From Sarcocystis neurona (taxonomy: Eukaryota; Apicomplexa; Conoidasida; Eucoccidiorida; Sarcocystidae), in assembly GCA_000727475.1 (NCBI GenBank), contig KL647302.1, positions 1,094,266 to 1,158,265 of the forward strand: 64,000 nucleotides of DNA, in the 5' to 3' direction. The position numbers and the translations under genes are program-made. The notes under the pieces are model-generated. The model was not told the DNA's origin. It saw only the letters and a list, made by a program, of their open reading frames with translations, and did not search any database. Shown one piece after another: positions 32,001 to 43,900 of this stretch; positions within the stretch are counted from its first letter, which is position 1, and every line of letters starts with the position of its first letter.

Positions 32001-34258
32001 TTGGTAGACACCTTCGCGCCTGACTTCTCTTCGTGCGGGCGTCTCTCTCCTTTCGTACTTACTTCACACTTTTTCCTCTGCACACATCTTTACCCCGACT
32101 GTTTCGGTGGGTTGTGTCTCTTTGTTCGTTTCTTCTCTTTTGCATTTTCGAGTTGTTTTCCCGGCTTGCCACATCCGGTATATCTCTTATGTTCTTTGCT
32201 TCGGCTTACACACTCCACTCATTGCTCTACCCAATGGAATTTCTCACTGTTCCCTCGTTTTCCTTTACCTTTCCGTACATGCTGCTTTCTATTATCTCAG
32301 TCTTCCTTCTCTTCTGCGTCTCTTCTTCATTTGTCGTCTTTGTAGCCTTTCTCCTTGCTCGACCCCTGATTTGTTGCCTCTTGGTCCTCTGGTATCCGCG
32401 TGCCGTCGAGTTTCTTCCCCCGCTCGTTTTCAGCTTTCTATTTTCCCCGAAACGGTTTCGCGTAGCGTCCCCCTGTCACCGCTGGGTTGTGTGCACCCGG
32501 GGTATTTTCTCATCGCACTCACGTGCTCCTCTCGTATACATTTCGTCTGCCTCTGCGTTTTTGGCGGACACTTTTCCCTGTGCGTCTTTTTTCTTTGTGG
32601 CGTCTCCACGTGTTGCTTTTTAGGATGGAACCATTCTCAAAAACCCACTGGTGGGTGATCCCGGTCGTGTGGACGCCGTGGGCATTATTTCTGCTGTATC
32701 TCTCTTGCATGGCTAACTGCGCGGCAGCGGTTGTTGCGATGGTTTTGCTGGGCCTGGGCGTATGGACTGCTGTTGAGTATTTCCTCCACCGCTTCGTCTT
32801 TCATTTCCCAGAGGCTTGGCTTCCCGACTTTAGCGTCGTGCGTGTAGCACACTTCCTGCTGCATGCGGTGCATCACCTGCTGCCGCTCGATCCGCTCAGG
32901 TACGGATGATCGCAGACAAGGAACGGAGAGGGAGAGGAAGGAAAGGCGTGGGAGGGGAGAGGGTGAGAGAAAGAAGACTAAACCAAAAGAGAGGAAAAAA
33001 TCGAGAAAAGGAAACAGATACTGAGAAGGCAGGACGTCAAGGAAAACCACAGACCCAGGGGGGGAAACAAGAGAAAGAGGAGGCGGGAAGAAAGATAAAG
33101 AAGAGAAAACACACGAAGAGAGGAAGGCATAGGGAGAGGAAGGCACGGGAAAAGGGGAGAGCGAGAGAAAAGAGAAAAGGAGGGAGAGAAAGGGAAAGGG
33201 TCAAGGATTTACAACGAAATACAAAGAAAGGAAGAGGGAGGGAGAAGAAGCAGGATTTAACTAAAAGGACGCGGAGGGAGGGGAGGGAAAGCGACGATTA
33301 GAGAGAAAAGGACAGAAAGGAGGAGAGAAAATAAGATGAGGAGAGGTACGTAGACAGACAGGGAGACGGGGGGGTAAACAAGTACAGAGAGGGGCAGGAG
33401 GAGAAAAAGAAAGACGAGAGCAACAACAACTACAGGGGGGCAGAGAAGGGAGGGGGGAAAAACAAAGTACAGGTGCACAGAGAAACAGACGAAGCAAGGG
33501 GGACAACCAGGTAAGGGAGACAGCGAAAAGAAGAAGATGAAAGAACAACTATGGGGAGATAGAGAAAAGGAAAAGAAAGAGGGACTGGGAGGAGAGCATG
33601 AGAGAAGAACATGAAGAAAGCAGAGAGAGGCAGTGAGAAAGAGTGACGGAGGGGAGAGTGAGGTCGAAAGATTATGAGGGAGGGAAGAGAGGAGCTGCGT
33701 AAAGAGAGGAGACGAGGACAGAGGAAGAGTAAAGAAGAAGAGCTGGTCAGTTGCGTACCTCCCGTTACGTATGCACATATGCGTGTGGATATGTACGTAC
33801 TTAAGTGTTGTCGCTCGGAGACCTTTCTCTGCGTGCGCTTGCCTGTGACACACGAGGTGCCGCCGCTGCTCGAATGTGCTTCAGACTGAATCTTGGTATG
33901 TGAGTGGGTGTGTCTCGTGTGCTTCTGCTGGTGCTGCTGTTTTTTCTTTTTTCTGTGTCTCAGGTTGGTAGTGCCGCCGGTGCTGCTGATTTTCCTCTCT
34001 GTGTGGGTGTACGCCACACTGAGCCTTGTCTTGCCGCAGTGGCTACTCTGGGGAAGTTGGCCGGGGGGCATGCTGGGCTACATGGCCTATGACGTATTGC
34101 ACTACTCAACGCATCACTCTTCTTTCTTATCCCGTCTCGTTTACGTGAGAAAGATGAAAGTCTATCATATGCAGCACCACTTCAAACATCCGATGCACGG
34201 CTTCGGCGTCAGCAATAAATTCTGGGACCACGTTTTTGGCACCACCATCCCTTCTTAA
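29008..34258 (+). CDS. Fatty acid 2-hydroxylase with cytochrome b5 domain
   Basis: Three exons: 29008-30119, 32624-32899 and 33964-34258. Both junctions are GT-AG and phase 2, giving 560 residues from the first ATG. A disordered N-terminus of about 180 residues precedes the cytochrome b5 domain, with heme ligands His202 (HHPGG) and His226 (AGHSAAAH). The linker PLLPQIWDLSKEDYIRL is typical of Scs7/FA2H enzymes. The membrane-bound di-iron hydroxylase follows with its histidine clusters: H426/H431 (LHRFVFH), H447/H451/H454/H455 (HFLLHAVHH), H509/H513/H514 (HYSTHH) and H531/H534/H535/H538 (YHMQHHFKH). All expected His are present, so it should be active. The family hydroxylates carbon 2 of the N-acyl chain of sphingolipids in the ER, taking electrons through the b5 domain. 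The protein-like frame continues upstream to about 28860, so an extra 5' exon is possible. Confidence 0.93.
31640..32623 (+). repeat. Pyrimidine-rich end of hydroxylase intron 1
   Basis: Almost 1 kb in which T and C dominate the coding strand (TTTCTCTTCTT-type runs with a few purines), ending in the acceptor TTGCTTTTTAG at 32623. It is far longer than a normal polypyrimidine tract. Confidence 0.8.
32906..33770 (+). repeat. Purine-rich start of hydroxylase intron 2
   Basis: About 0.87 kb of GAGAGGAAGG-type sequence on the coding strand, nearly free of T. It begins a few bases after the donor CAG|GTACGG at 32900. It is the mirror image in base bias of the tract on the other side of exon 2. Confidence 0.85.
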
Positions 34259-35332
34259 CGCCTACATTTTCTCTGTCTGTAACGTCAGCTGCTGGTAAGC
34301 CCTGCCTTGCGCACCTGCATGTATATATATATATATATCTGCGTTCCCGTACCTGGACGAAAAATACGTGTGAATACTCGAACGCACGCACTTAAGTTTC
34401 CACCTTAGATTACATACGTGTATACATATATATATATATATATATATATATGGACTGTAGCACACATCGGCTTGCAGAACCTGCCAGATCGGCCTATACG
34501 CAGCGACTCCTTTTTCGCAAGGGCTTTGTATCCTAATCGGGTGATTATTTCACTGTAGCTCAGCTGGTGGTGCGAATACGTAAGATAGAGAATTTACACG
34601 CAGGGAAGGTAAATTGGTGCCGTGTGGGTAGGACGCGCGGCTGGCATCGCATATGCGCGTCTGGCTGCGGTTTTGCCAACGTAGCTGCCTGCACTAGAAT
34701 TGTAGTCGAACGGCTCACTCGCTAGCACGTTATCACGGGACGACGCATTCGCTGGGATTCATAAACTACCATCGTTACTAATGTTTCTCCGTCACTGCAG
34801 GTTTCCGCGCGTGACTGCGGCGCTGCTGTGCTACGGAGGCATTGGTACCGCTCATGGGTGCTTGTTGTTACGTGCCTCAGCAGTCAAACTGCTGTGTATA
34901 TTTTAACAGTCAAGGTGAAATTGAATAAGGTGGCGAACACCCTAGCGTCGACAGTCAGAATTTTGACCTGCGCCGTGGCTTTGCTGATACGCTAGGGTGC
35001 TAACACGGCCACGCCATGGGCGTGACGTTGCGCGGCGGCCCCTCGCCGTGTGTGTGATTGGTTGAATCACAAAGGTGATCGATCCCTGGGAAATGTTTTG
35101 TTTTGTAATTGTCACAAGATCGGCCATATATACACACCTCTGTACGTACGCGGTTCAAATGTGGGTGGAAGGCCGCAAGGGGGCACGAGCAGGAGGAACA
35201 ACCACGTCTCTCGCTGGAGCGAGGTAAACAGGCAAAGACTCGCAGTTTTCTATAAATTAATGTTTTTTTGTTGTTGCGTTGGAGGGCCGTGTGTGTGTGT
35301 GTGTTTGTGTTCAAAAACCGAATGAAGTTGTT
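34259..35332. other. Intergenic, start of the microsatellite-rich half
   Basis: Contains (TA)n blocks at about 34322-34339 and 34428-34451, downstream of the hydroxylase stop. No gene recognised. Base and repeat content changes here for the rest of the window. Confidence 0.55.
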
Positions 35333-36018
35333 ATGTCGGCCTCTCCAGATAGTAGCTTAACGTGGGACAACTCCGGCGAGTATGCTACTCGCAGGAGCGC
35401 ACTCAGGGGGAAGGAGTTGTGACACCCTGGGGGGATACGCTTCGATGTCGAGAATGTGTAAGATGGCCGTTCTGCTATCGCAGCCTGTCCGCATTGTTCT
35501 TTGACGGTTGTCCTTTCAAAAAGTTCGCGCACAGAAGCACCGACGCACTGTTTTTTTCCTTTGTGCAAAGTCACTCTGGGGCAACAGTTCCAGCAGTGAC
35601 TGCAACACCTCGTTGTATCACCTTGTATATACTCGCATGACTATCTGTTTGCGGACGGTCGTGTACACGTTTGTTGTTGTGATATGTGGAACAAGTAGTG
35701 CAATAGGTGGTATACTGGCCACCATCTACGGTGAAGAAAAGAACGTTTGAATTCACGCCATGTAAGCCGTTGGTGGACGACAATCCACCTGTTCCTCTCC
35801 GGTTACACGAGGTGGCTCCAATCCCGGATTTCCGGTGTTCCACTACGGTTGAAGTGTTGAGGAGACACGCGATCACTTTTTTTCACGAGCTGCAGGAGAT
35901 GGTCCAGCGTCTTTCAGCAGCTTCAGGACCATCGGAGGAGTTAAAATGCATGAGCCTCCTGCAAGACAACCACACACATGAGCAGTGTGCTTCTTGTCTG
36001 CGAATGCGGAAGAATTGA
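35333..36018 (+). CDS. Candidate small gene, unknown function
   Basis: An ATG at 35333 opens a short protein-like frame (MSASPDSSLTWDNSGEYATR) with a possible TT|GTGACA donor at 35419. A second frame, 35707-36018, behind the acceptor AATAG|GTGG, reads RTFEFTPCKPLVDDNPPVPL and HAITFFHELQEMVQRLSAAS and ends in a CxxC (CASCLRMRKN). Between them the frame 35638-35748 encodes an apparent membrane helix (FVVVICGTSSAIGGILATI) and overlaps the last frame. The phases of the outer two do not match directly, so a middle exon or a different start is needed. No family recognised. Confidence 0.35.
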
Positions 36019-37820
36019 AACCGCTGCGGCGCTCAAGTAAAAATGAGTTACGGCGTACAACTGCTCTTATGGCACGGACGTAGTAGCACGCCCTGGGAGG
36101 TGGTGAAGTACGAGGTAATCTATTTCGAAGAAATAACGTAACAGATGCACTCACGTAAGCCCTGGTGCGCACAGCCACACGCACGCACACACAGAGTTCT
36201 TCCAGCACTCTCGACCCAACGAACGGCCCCCCGAGTCGCACGTGTGAGGGCAGTAGACGTGTAGGTGTGTGGATGCGTGTCCATGGGCACACATGCACAG
36301 ATGTCCCGGGAGCAACAACAAGTGTCGTGGATTAGCTGCAGCTCCACCTGTAACGACGCACACTCGCACGGTGATGTGTAGGCGTAGATACGCGTACACG
36401 TGCAGGTCTCCTGCATGCACAATAGAACTCCAGTACGTGGGCTGGCGCAAGCGGGATTCAAGCCATATCGGAGGTCAGCAGCACAGACACATCCACACAC
36501 CGTATATTTGTGTGTCCACAGGGAATTACGCTTTCTATGTGTGTGGAATGTGAAATTGAATATATATATATATGTATATAAACCGGTAATAGAAGGAGAT
36601 GTGGGGTTCGCCACCGAAACATGCAACATAGTTTACTCTTACAGGCGGGGATGCACGTTGCCGCCGTCTCATCAGACGGCTGCTTAGAGTGGGCTGCTGC
36701 GCTCAAGTATTGTTTCTAGGCATTATCTCATAAACAGCATCAGTTGAACCTGCAGATACCGGCAGGCTTCTCATTTGCCACAAGGGCTACGGAGGAAGAA
36801 ATTCACAACATTTCGTCTCAGTCTATTTTCGCATCCGTGTAACTCCCAGTGCTGTGCGCGTTCTGCACTACATTCGAATGTTGAGTGCATCGTCTTAGTC
36901 CCTCTCCACATTTTTTTCAAAAACGCGAATTTCTTCATGTGGGACAACTCAACGACTTTGCGAGTTATCGAACTGCAGATCAACACGCATATACTCCTGG
37001 CTACCGCATATCACATTAGCTCCCGTTGGCACGCTGTGATCGCAGAGTCAACGAGGAACGATGGAAGATTGTTTGCGCGACTCCCGTGCGTGAGAACGAC
37101 GCTTACCAGAATGAGAGCTCACGAAATAAAGCTGTGAACACGGCTTGCAGCACTCAAAGCGAAGACGGCCGCGAGAGTGCGATAGCAATCTTTACTCGCT
37201 TGCTGCATTTTATGTGTATATACATATACACATAGATATATGTGCATGTACATAGTAATGTCTTCGTTTACGTGACGCAGAAAGCTATACATGTTACAAC
37301 TAAGTATTCGTGCGCCGGGGCTGCAAACGGACATGCACGCGTATTAGATCTATCGTCTTCTTGAAGTAGAAAAAAACGTCGGTTTTTCTTGCTGAAGCTG
37401 CTGGGAGCTAAAAGGACTGCAGCTGTGTCGCTCCTCCCCACGCCACCATGCTTGGGCAGCATTGCAGAAACTCCACCGACGCGACGAAGAGCAAAGCCGC
37501 CGTCTGCGGTCCTGCGGGTCGCAGCTTGGCTCCACAGAAGCACTTCGGCACCAAGCACAGAGAGATACAGGCCACTACAGTTAATTTTTGGAAGCAGCAG
37601 TCGGCTGGCTGATCGACTTCCTGCAGAACCTCCGCAGCTCAGCGCCCTGCGGCACCTACGTGTACGTATTTAGACCGCCTAGAACAAATACAAGGAGCAC
37701 CTGGCGTCCTCCGACAGTACGCGGCTCGCGCTGAAACAGGCGCCTCCTCGTCTCAACACAGACACGGATTTATTCACGGGTCCGAGTGATGCTGTCGTCT
37801 GAGCCGCTACAAATTCTCAC
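36019..37820. other. 3' side of the SM gene, no clear exon
   Basis: The final SM exon should be here or in the next kilobases but could not be fixed. Candidates near 37660 (VPQGAELRRFCRKSISQ then stop) and 37730 (ASRVLSEDA) fail on phase. Otherwise (TA)n/(TG)n patches and short frames. Confidence 0.4.
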
Positions 37821-37953
37821 CTAAGAAGACGTCGGCGCCTAGCTCTTTGGAGACGGTGTATGCAGAACGCATTTCTGAATGGGTCACTCCGCCAAGGACG
37901 AAGACGATCAGCCGCTCCCGTGTTCCTTCGGAGTGCTGCGGCGAGGTCGCCTG
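37821..37953 (-). CDS. SM gene exon, [14 protein letters not shown]
   Basis: Contains [18 protein letters not shown], then [14 protein letters not shown], and the donor TTAG|GTGAGA (phase 1). The GG(V/I)T..E.R motif is the signature near the SM C-terminus. The exact acceptor is uncertain. Confidence 0.88.
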
Positions 37954-40900
37954 CTCCACCGGGACCCACACCCACACACTTCCCACACGGACACATACTC
38001 GCAATCTCCGTTCATGAGAAGCACAGACCGGTTTTCTCCTCATGCCCCCGCAGGCGTTTATTTACACTTCCTCACCTACAAAGATGCACACAGAGGCGTA
38101 TGCGTTCACGTGCGCCCACGCCAACTTCACAGGTGTACGTATACTCAGCTATAACCGGATCTATACATTAACGTCTATACAGTGCCCGGCTAGCTACAGC
38201 CTTGCAGACGCACTCATTCATAGGGGAGACAGACAAACAGATCGATATATGTGTACCCGCAAACGTGCATCTTCGAATGTATCCGTTTAGGTAGCTATAC
38301 ACACACACACATACAAAGATACACGTATATGCACACACACATGTATACGCGTAAAAATTTAAGTATTTCCTGTGGCCGTGTGTGGACATTTTCTGTGTTC
38401 CGCTGGATGTACGTGCACCCACCTACGCACGCGAGTGTCCACGCCAACACTTTTTCTGACCCACGAGCACAGCCATGTGTGTATCTTTTGACGCACTCGT
38501 TACCACGCCCGCAGGCGTATCGATTTGTATAGTGACTCACCTTCGGTGCATTGACACACCCGTACGTACATACACACACATCTACTAGATGCGTACACAA
38601 GACTGCAGGACCACTTTGCAGTGTGTAGTGAATCACGATCTTTTCTACATCTAGACGATAACCTCCACAAGTGCGATGGTGGTGGTACGAGCAACCGGCG
38701 TAGCTCCTCTCCTGCCACGTGGAAAGCCATGAACGTTGCCGTCAAGGCGATCCTCCGCGACCCTTCTCTAGGACACTCGGTTTTCCCTACCGGGTCAACC
38801 GGCTTGGACGTCGACTTTTCCGCGGTACTTGATGAGAACGACGAAGACTATCCGCGCTCACTATCACTCTCCGCACGCGTCTTCTTCTACGTGCCGATGT
38901 TCACACGTGTTATATGTGCACGTGCGAAGGGACCCGGTCTCCCCCACGTACGTACACATACGCGTTTTGCGTAGACGTTCAAAAAAGCCTCCACGTAGAC
39001 ACACAAATATTTTCTACCAAGGAAGCTACGTCGTCCTCACACTGCCGTTCTCGCAAGTTGGACGCAAGACAAGACACCGTCACTTTTCACGTGTGTATGC
39101 AGCTACTCTCCCGTCCGCATTATGCGCCCAGCTTCTCCGAGAAGGTACCGCAAGGATTCACATTTATATTATTTCCTTTGAGGCGGGCACGACCACATCC
39201 TTCTACTGCTCACAGATAGATACACAGGGATACACAGAGGTACGTGCGTACCCGTGAACAGGATACATAGACGTTGCTACACAAGCGGATCTCTTCCCTC
39301 CCCATATTGCCGATCTTCCCCTCACACAGGACGACAAAACTCTCTGCTACACTCAGAGCGCACGGGCACAATGTCCGCCTCGGCGGGGATGTCTGCGGAC
39401 ACGTGACGACGACTCCGAGAGTACTACGACATGTGTTTTTCGGTCAGCGGTGTACGGAATGCGCGTGCGCGTGGGACCGCAGATAATCACATTCACCGAT
39501 AAAAACAAGAACAGAGGGGAGAAAAGAAAGGAGTACACGCAGGGGTGTACGACATACTGCTGAGGGCGGCGCCGTCCAGCCAAAGCTCCAGTCCCACTCG
39601 GTCGCTCTGCCGATGGCTTGGTCTGAAGAAGCACAGATACGTCACCAACACTACACATCTCTCGGACGCTTCGCAACAACCGTATGCGCGTGCCCTACAC
39701 ATGGATATATATGCATCCATATATGTGACCATGCGCCAGCACCAGTGCATTGCAGCTCTGCACCCCGGCACACGGCAGCAGCACCCCGCGGGGCGCGTAA
39801 TACTCTCGGCGCATTACCGTTTACACTACGACAAGCAGGTGTACCAGAAGAGAGCCGTGGGTCAGAGATATCGCATCCACAGAGAAGTGATGGACTCCCT
39901 CTGTCCACACTTTTCTCCGGCATTCTAAGACGACTCAGACGTTATGTAGAGGATATTTTTGGCTGCTCTTGCTGCTACTCCTCTCCCTCCTGTCGAAGAA
40001 GCAGACTCACCGGTAGTCGAGCTTCCTTTCCGCAGCTGCGTCTTCGCGGTGGTGTGCCTGTAGCAGCAGCAGCCCCCAGCAGCAGCGTCAGAGATGTATA
40101 AGCGCTGCGGCGATAGACACGTAACGAGGCAGTTAGTGGAGACACTCCTGCGCAGTGGATATGGAACAGTGCCGCCATCCGCGCAAATTCCGTCGTCCGA
40201 CGGAACGGCGCACGCTGTACGCACTTTTGAAAAATCTTCTCCACCGCTATAATATGCACCAAAAATTCCAATGCCATCAACGAAACGCACCACCCCTACA
40301 GAACGCGCATTTTTTACCTATCTCTCTTTCTCGCTCTACACACATATAAACACGCAGACGTACAGATAGGTATGTGCTTTCACGTTTCCATGAAATATCT
40401 ACCGCTGCAGCAGCCCCAGACGCAGACACGTCGACGTTCTCTGTATTTCTACAGCGGCCTGCTTTCGCACTCTGAATGTGTGCGCGCGTATCTGCGCTCG
40501 CAGTCTTATTTCGAGGGAAACGGCTGCAGCAGCAACACACGCGGGGAGAATCTCCGCACATGGCCACTCGCGACGTGAGTCCTTTTCCGTGGGAAATTCT
40601 GAGGAAACGCACGGTCACTTCTCTCGACTGTCCCCTCTTTTGGCGTGACAAAAGTCTGGCGACAAGCAATATTGGCTGTCAGACACGCCGACCAGCTGCT
40701 TGGACGGCAGCCGCAAGTCCTCTACCCATCGCCGCAAACAGACGCGCCACTGCGCACAGACAGAGGGGTCCCTAGAGAGAGTTGAACGTTTCGACAGAGA
40801 AAGGAAGCCGGTATACAGAGAAGCTGTGCGCATCACGTTGCTGCGCGGGAGAAAAGTAGGGTTCACTCTCGGTGTTCGGCTGCACGCGTAGACACGCTCC

Positions 40901-43900
40901 GACAAAGAATCGTCAACGTATCACACGGTCTGGACTGTACAGACACTCCAGCGGCATGACGGATGACTGCCTCTGTTTTTTCGTACTTCCTGGTCTGCGG
41001 CTCTAAGGAAGAACGCAGACACGTGTTTATCAACAAAAGCAGAGCTGTGCGGCTGTTCCACGCTGCAAGCTCGAATGGAACGACGTGGACACGCCGACTC
41101 GTGTGGCTACTTGAAGTGTAGTGACTCCCGTAAACAAAAGGCGTGCGGCCTCGTTCCGCACGCGTCACGCGCTGCACGTAGACTCCAATGACGAGACGTT
41201 CAGCGCGTGATCCACACATCACCACATATGGCTTCCCAGACACAGAAGCGTCCCCAGCTGCTGCATTAGCCGGCTGTTACTGAAATAGTCTCGCTGGCCG
41301 CGAAACGCTCGTGTGTAGATCTCTTTGCCCGTGACGCGTGCACGTTTGAACTTTAAGTGCAGACCACGCATGTCCCCGCGTTCAGAAAGAGAAAGAAGAG
41401 AGGCTACCACACCGCCAGTGCGACTGCTTGAGCGACAGACACATCCTTCCGGCGTGGACACATCCCTCTCCGTTTTCTGTCTCGTGGGAGGTTTTGGCCG
41501 CTCCTCTGGTGAGACCCTCAGCTCCTTTTCTAATGCAAGAGCGTTCTCAGACACCCTCCGTACATAAGGACGGCAACAACCTGCTGTGGGCCGCATGGCC
41601 AAAGGAGGAGGAGGAGGATGCGTCTCACGTAGTCACCGTCTCCTGGTCACCACTGCCATTTCCGCTCAAGAAAACACTGCGCGAAGCGCCTGACCTTCTT
41701 TACGCAAGCGTTACCAAATGCGGGTCAAAAGCCACTGGTGCACATCCCCTTGGCTGCTGCTGCTGCTCCGGCGCGTGTCCCACTGCTGTGGCCGCTCGTC
41801 CCAGCATCCAGCAGCGTTTCTGCTGCACCTGCACTTGTATTTGTCTAGAGCAGTCTCCAGGCCGCAGCAGACGAAAAAGCTCCTGCCCCGCATCTATTCT
41901 TCTACCAGGTCGACACCTGCCGTGCGTAGTGAGGCGCCCTTTCGAGAGGGTGGCAGGCAGACAGCGGCGTTTTTTGCCACTTTCGGCGTTTTTTGCCACT
42001 TTCGGCGTTTCTTGCCGCTTCCGGCGTCTCTTGCCGCTTTCGGCGTTTCTTGCCACTTCCTCTTCTTCTAGTCCTAATCACCTCTTTCACGTAGGACCCG
42101 ATCGAGAGAGATGCCGAACACCCGGAGCACTGCGTTTCTTGCAGTGAACAAAGAGGGACGGTCAACAGGTGTACGGCGGACGCGTGAATCGTTCCATCTA
42201 TAGCAACTCCACGTCTTGCCCCCTCGCAGGTAGACACACACCGATGTACTCTGGACAAGCAGATACACCTCCTCCACACGGGCGCACGCAGGTGTGTCCA
42301 CTGAATGCAAGATACACAAGTGTGTATGTTTCTTGTAGATACACATATATATATATATATATATATGGAGAGAGAGAGAGACAGATAAAGAGAAAGAAAG
42401 AGATCCCGTGTGGATACCTCGTACCCTCTCTCTTCGACGAAAGGAAAATTGCCGCCGTGCAGTTCTCCCTGCAGCGCCTTCTGCACGAACAAGACGGAAG
42501 GTGAAGCCCACAACAGCCGCATGGCATGCAGCTGCGGGAGCAGTGGGGAGCCGCCTGTGTACGCCACTACGGCACCAGCCGGGCGTGCAGCAGAGCGCGT
42601 GCAGAGTAGCAGCAATCCCGCGGCAGCACACATCCACCAGCAGCCTCACGGTAGTCAAAAACGCATGCACCATCTTCGGCAGCAGCAGCGACTGCACCAC
42701 ACGCACTCCTGCTACGTGCAACTACAGTTGCGCAGGCACCAGCAGCAGCAGCAGGTATGGGCGCGAGGCAGGCCAGTGGCGCCCACAACAGGAGTAACGG
42801 CGTGCACACAAGCAGCAGCAGCGCCTGCGGGAAGAGCCGCCAGTGGACGGAACAGCAGCAGCAGCACAGGCCCACCTCAGCCACAGAGCACCCCAGAAGC
42901 ACCAACTCTCTCCACAGAGGAAGAGAAATAGGAGAGAGAGGAGCTGCTGCACTGCAGTAGCCAACCCGTCCGACAGAGGGCTGCGGGCAGCACCGGGACA
43001 CACAGCGTTTTTCTCCTTCCTGGGAGGAGTGACGTCTGTCGACCGGATGTGTGTACGTCTCACGCTGCCACCCCGTCGCTGTGGCGTTCTCTTCTGTCTT
43101 TTCTTCTTCTTCTAGCTGCTATAAAAACTTCCTCTCTTCTTTCCCCGTCTCCCTCTGGCTTTGTCTCGCGTCGCTGCTTCTCTGTCTCGCTGTCCAGCAG
43201 ACACACATGTACACCGCTTTTCCCGACCAGCGATCCGCATGGACCGCGTCCCTCTACAAGTAACAACTCGAACGTATTTGCCCACGACTCTGCCGAAGCC
43301 CCCGGACCTGCACCCCGCGTGTGCCCTGCTGTTAGTGAAGAGGCGGGGCGAGCTGCGTTGTCCTCACAGAGGCGGTCAGCAGCCCTGCTGTACGCATACG
43401 CATTTCTGTGTATGTACGGCGAGCCGACCACGCGAGGGAAGGGCAGCCGTATGTGCACGGTGTGCACAGCTCCTTCGTCTTGTGTGCAGCGCGCTTCAGA
43501 CGTAAGATCGGGCGCACGCAGAGTCGTGCGGGCGAGAAACGCCGCCGAGGCCCGAGAAAAGAGGCAGTCAGCAGAACAGAAGACGGGCGACAGGCACCCC
43601 ACCAGACGAGAGAGTTGTCGACCAACAAGAAGCAAACGTACGAGAGAAACGGCTGCGTCTGTGTGTTGCGTCTGGTAATGCGACGAGCCAGCAGCAGACG
43701 CAGCGGACAGAGACGGAGACACGTACTTCCATAATCAGCTTGAGACAGGGCTCGAAGCGCGAAAGTTCGTACTCCGCATGCTTGGCCCGCTTCTTGAAAT
43801 ATTTTATTTTCTCCTTGTCAACACTCAGGCGATGCGTGTGCTTCGCCTGCATGCCTCATCACCCGGCAACGACCAGCGCAACGCGCGCATGCAGCCGCAC

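Noticed and set aside
31869..33853. Long frames within the hydroxylase introns, some resembling membrane proteins (Phe/Ser/Leu-rich)
   Set aside because: They follow the pyrimidine or purine bias of the introns and conflict with a hydroxylase gene model supported by motifs and splice phase on both sides.
34551..34600. TAGCTCAGCTGGTGG, resembling a tRNA D-arm
   Set aside because: No matching acceptor stem, anticodon stem or TTCGA-type T-loop could be placed at the right distance.
36775..37137. 120-codon plus frame (HSNVECIVLVPLHIFF)
   Set aside because: No ATG at the start, no recognisable feature, and an equally long minus frame opposite; not enough to call.
41428..42931. Plus-strand frames of 170-240 codons with Cys, Gln or Ser runs
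   Set aside because: Low complexity, no domain, and located in an SM intron with a 19-bp minisatellite; antisense frames are equally open.
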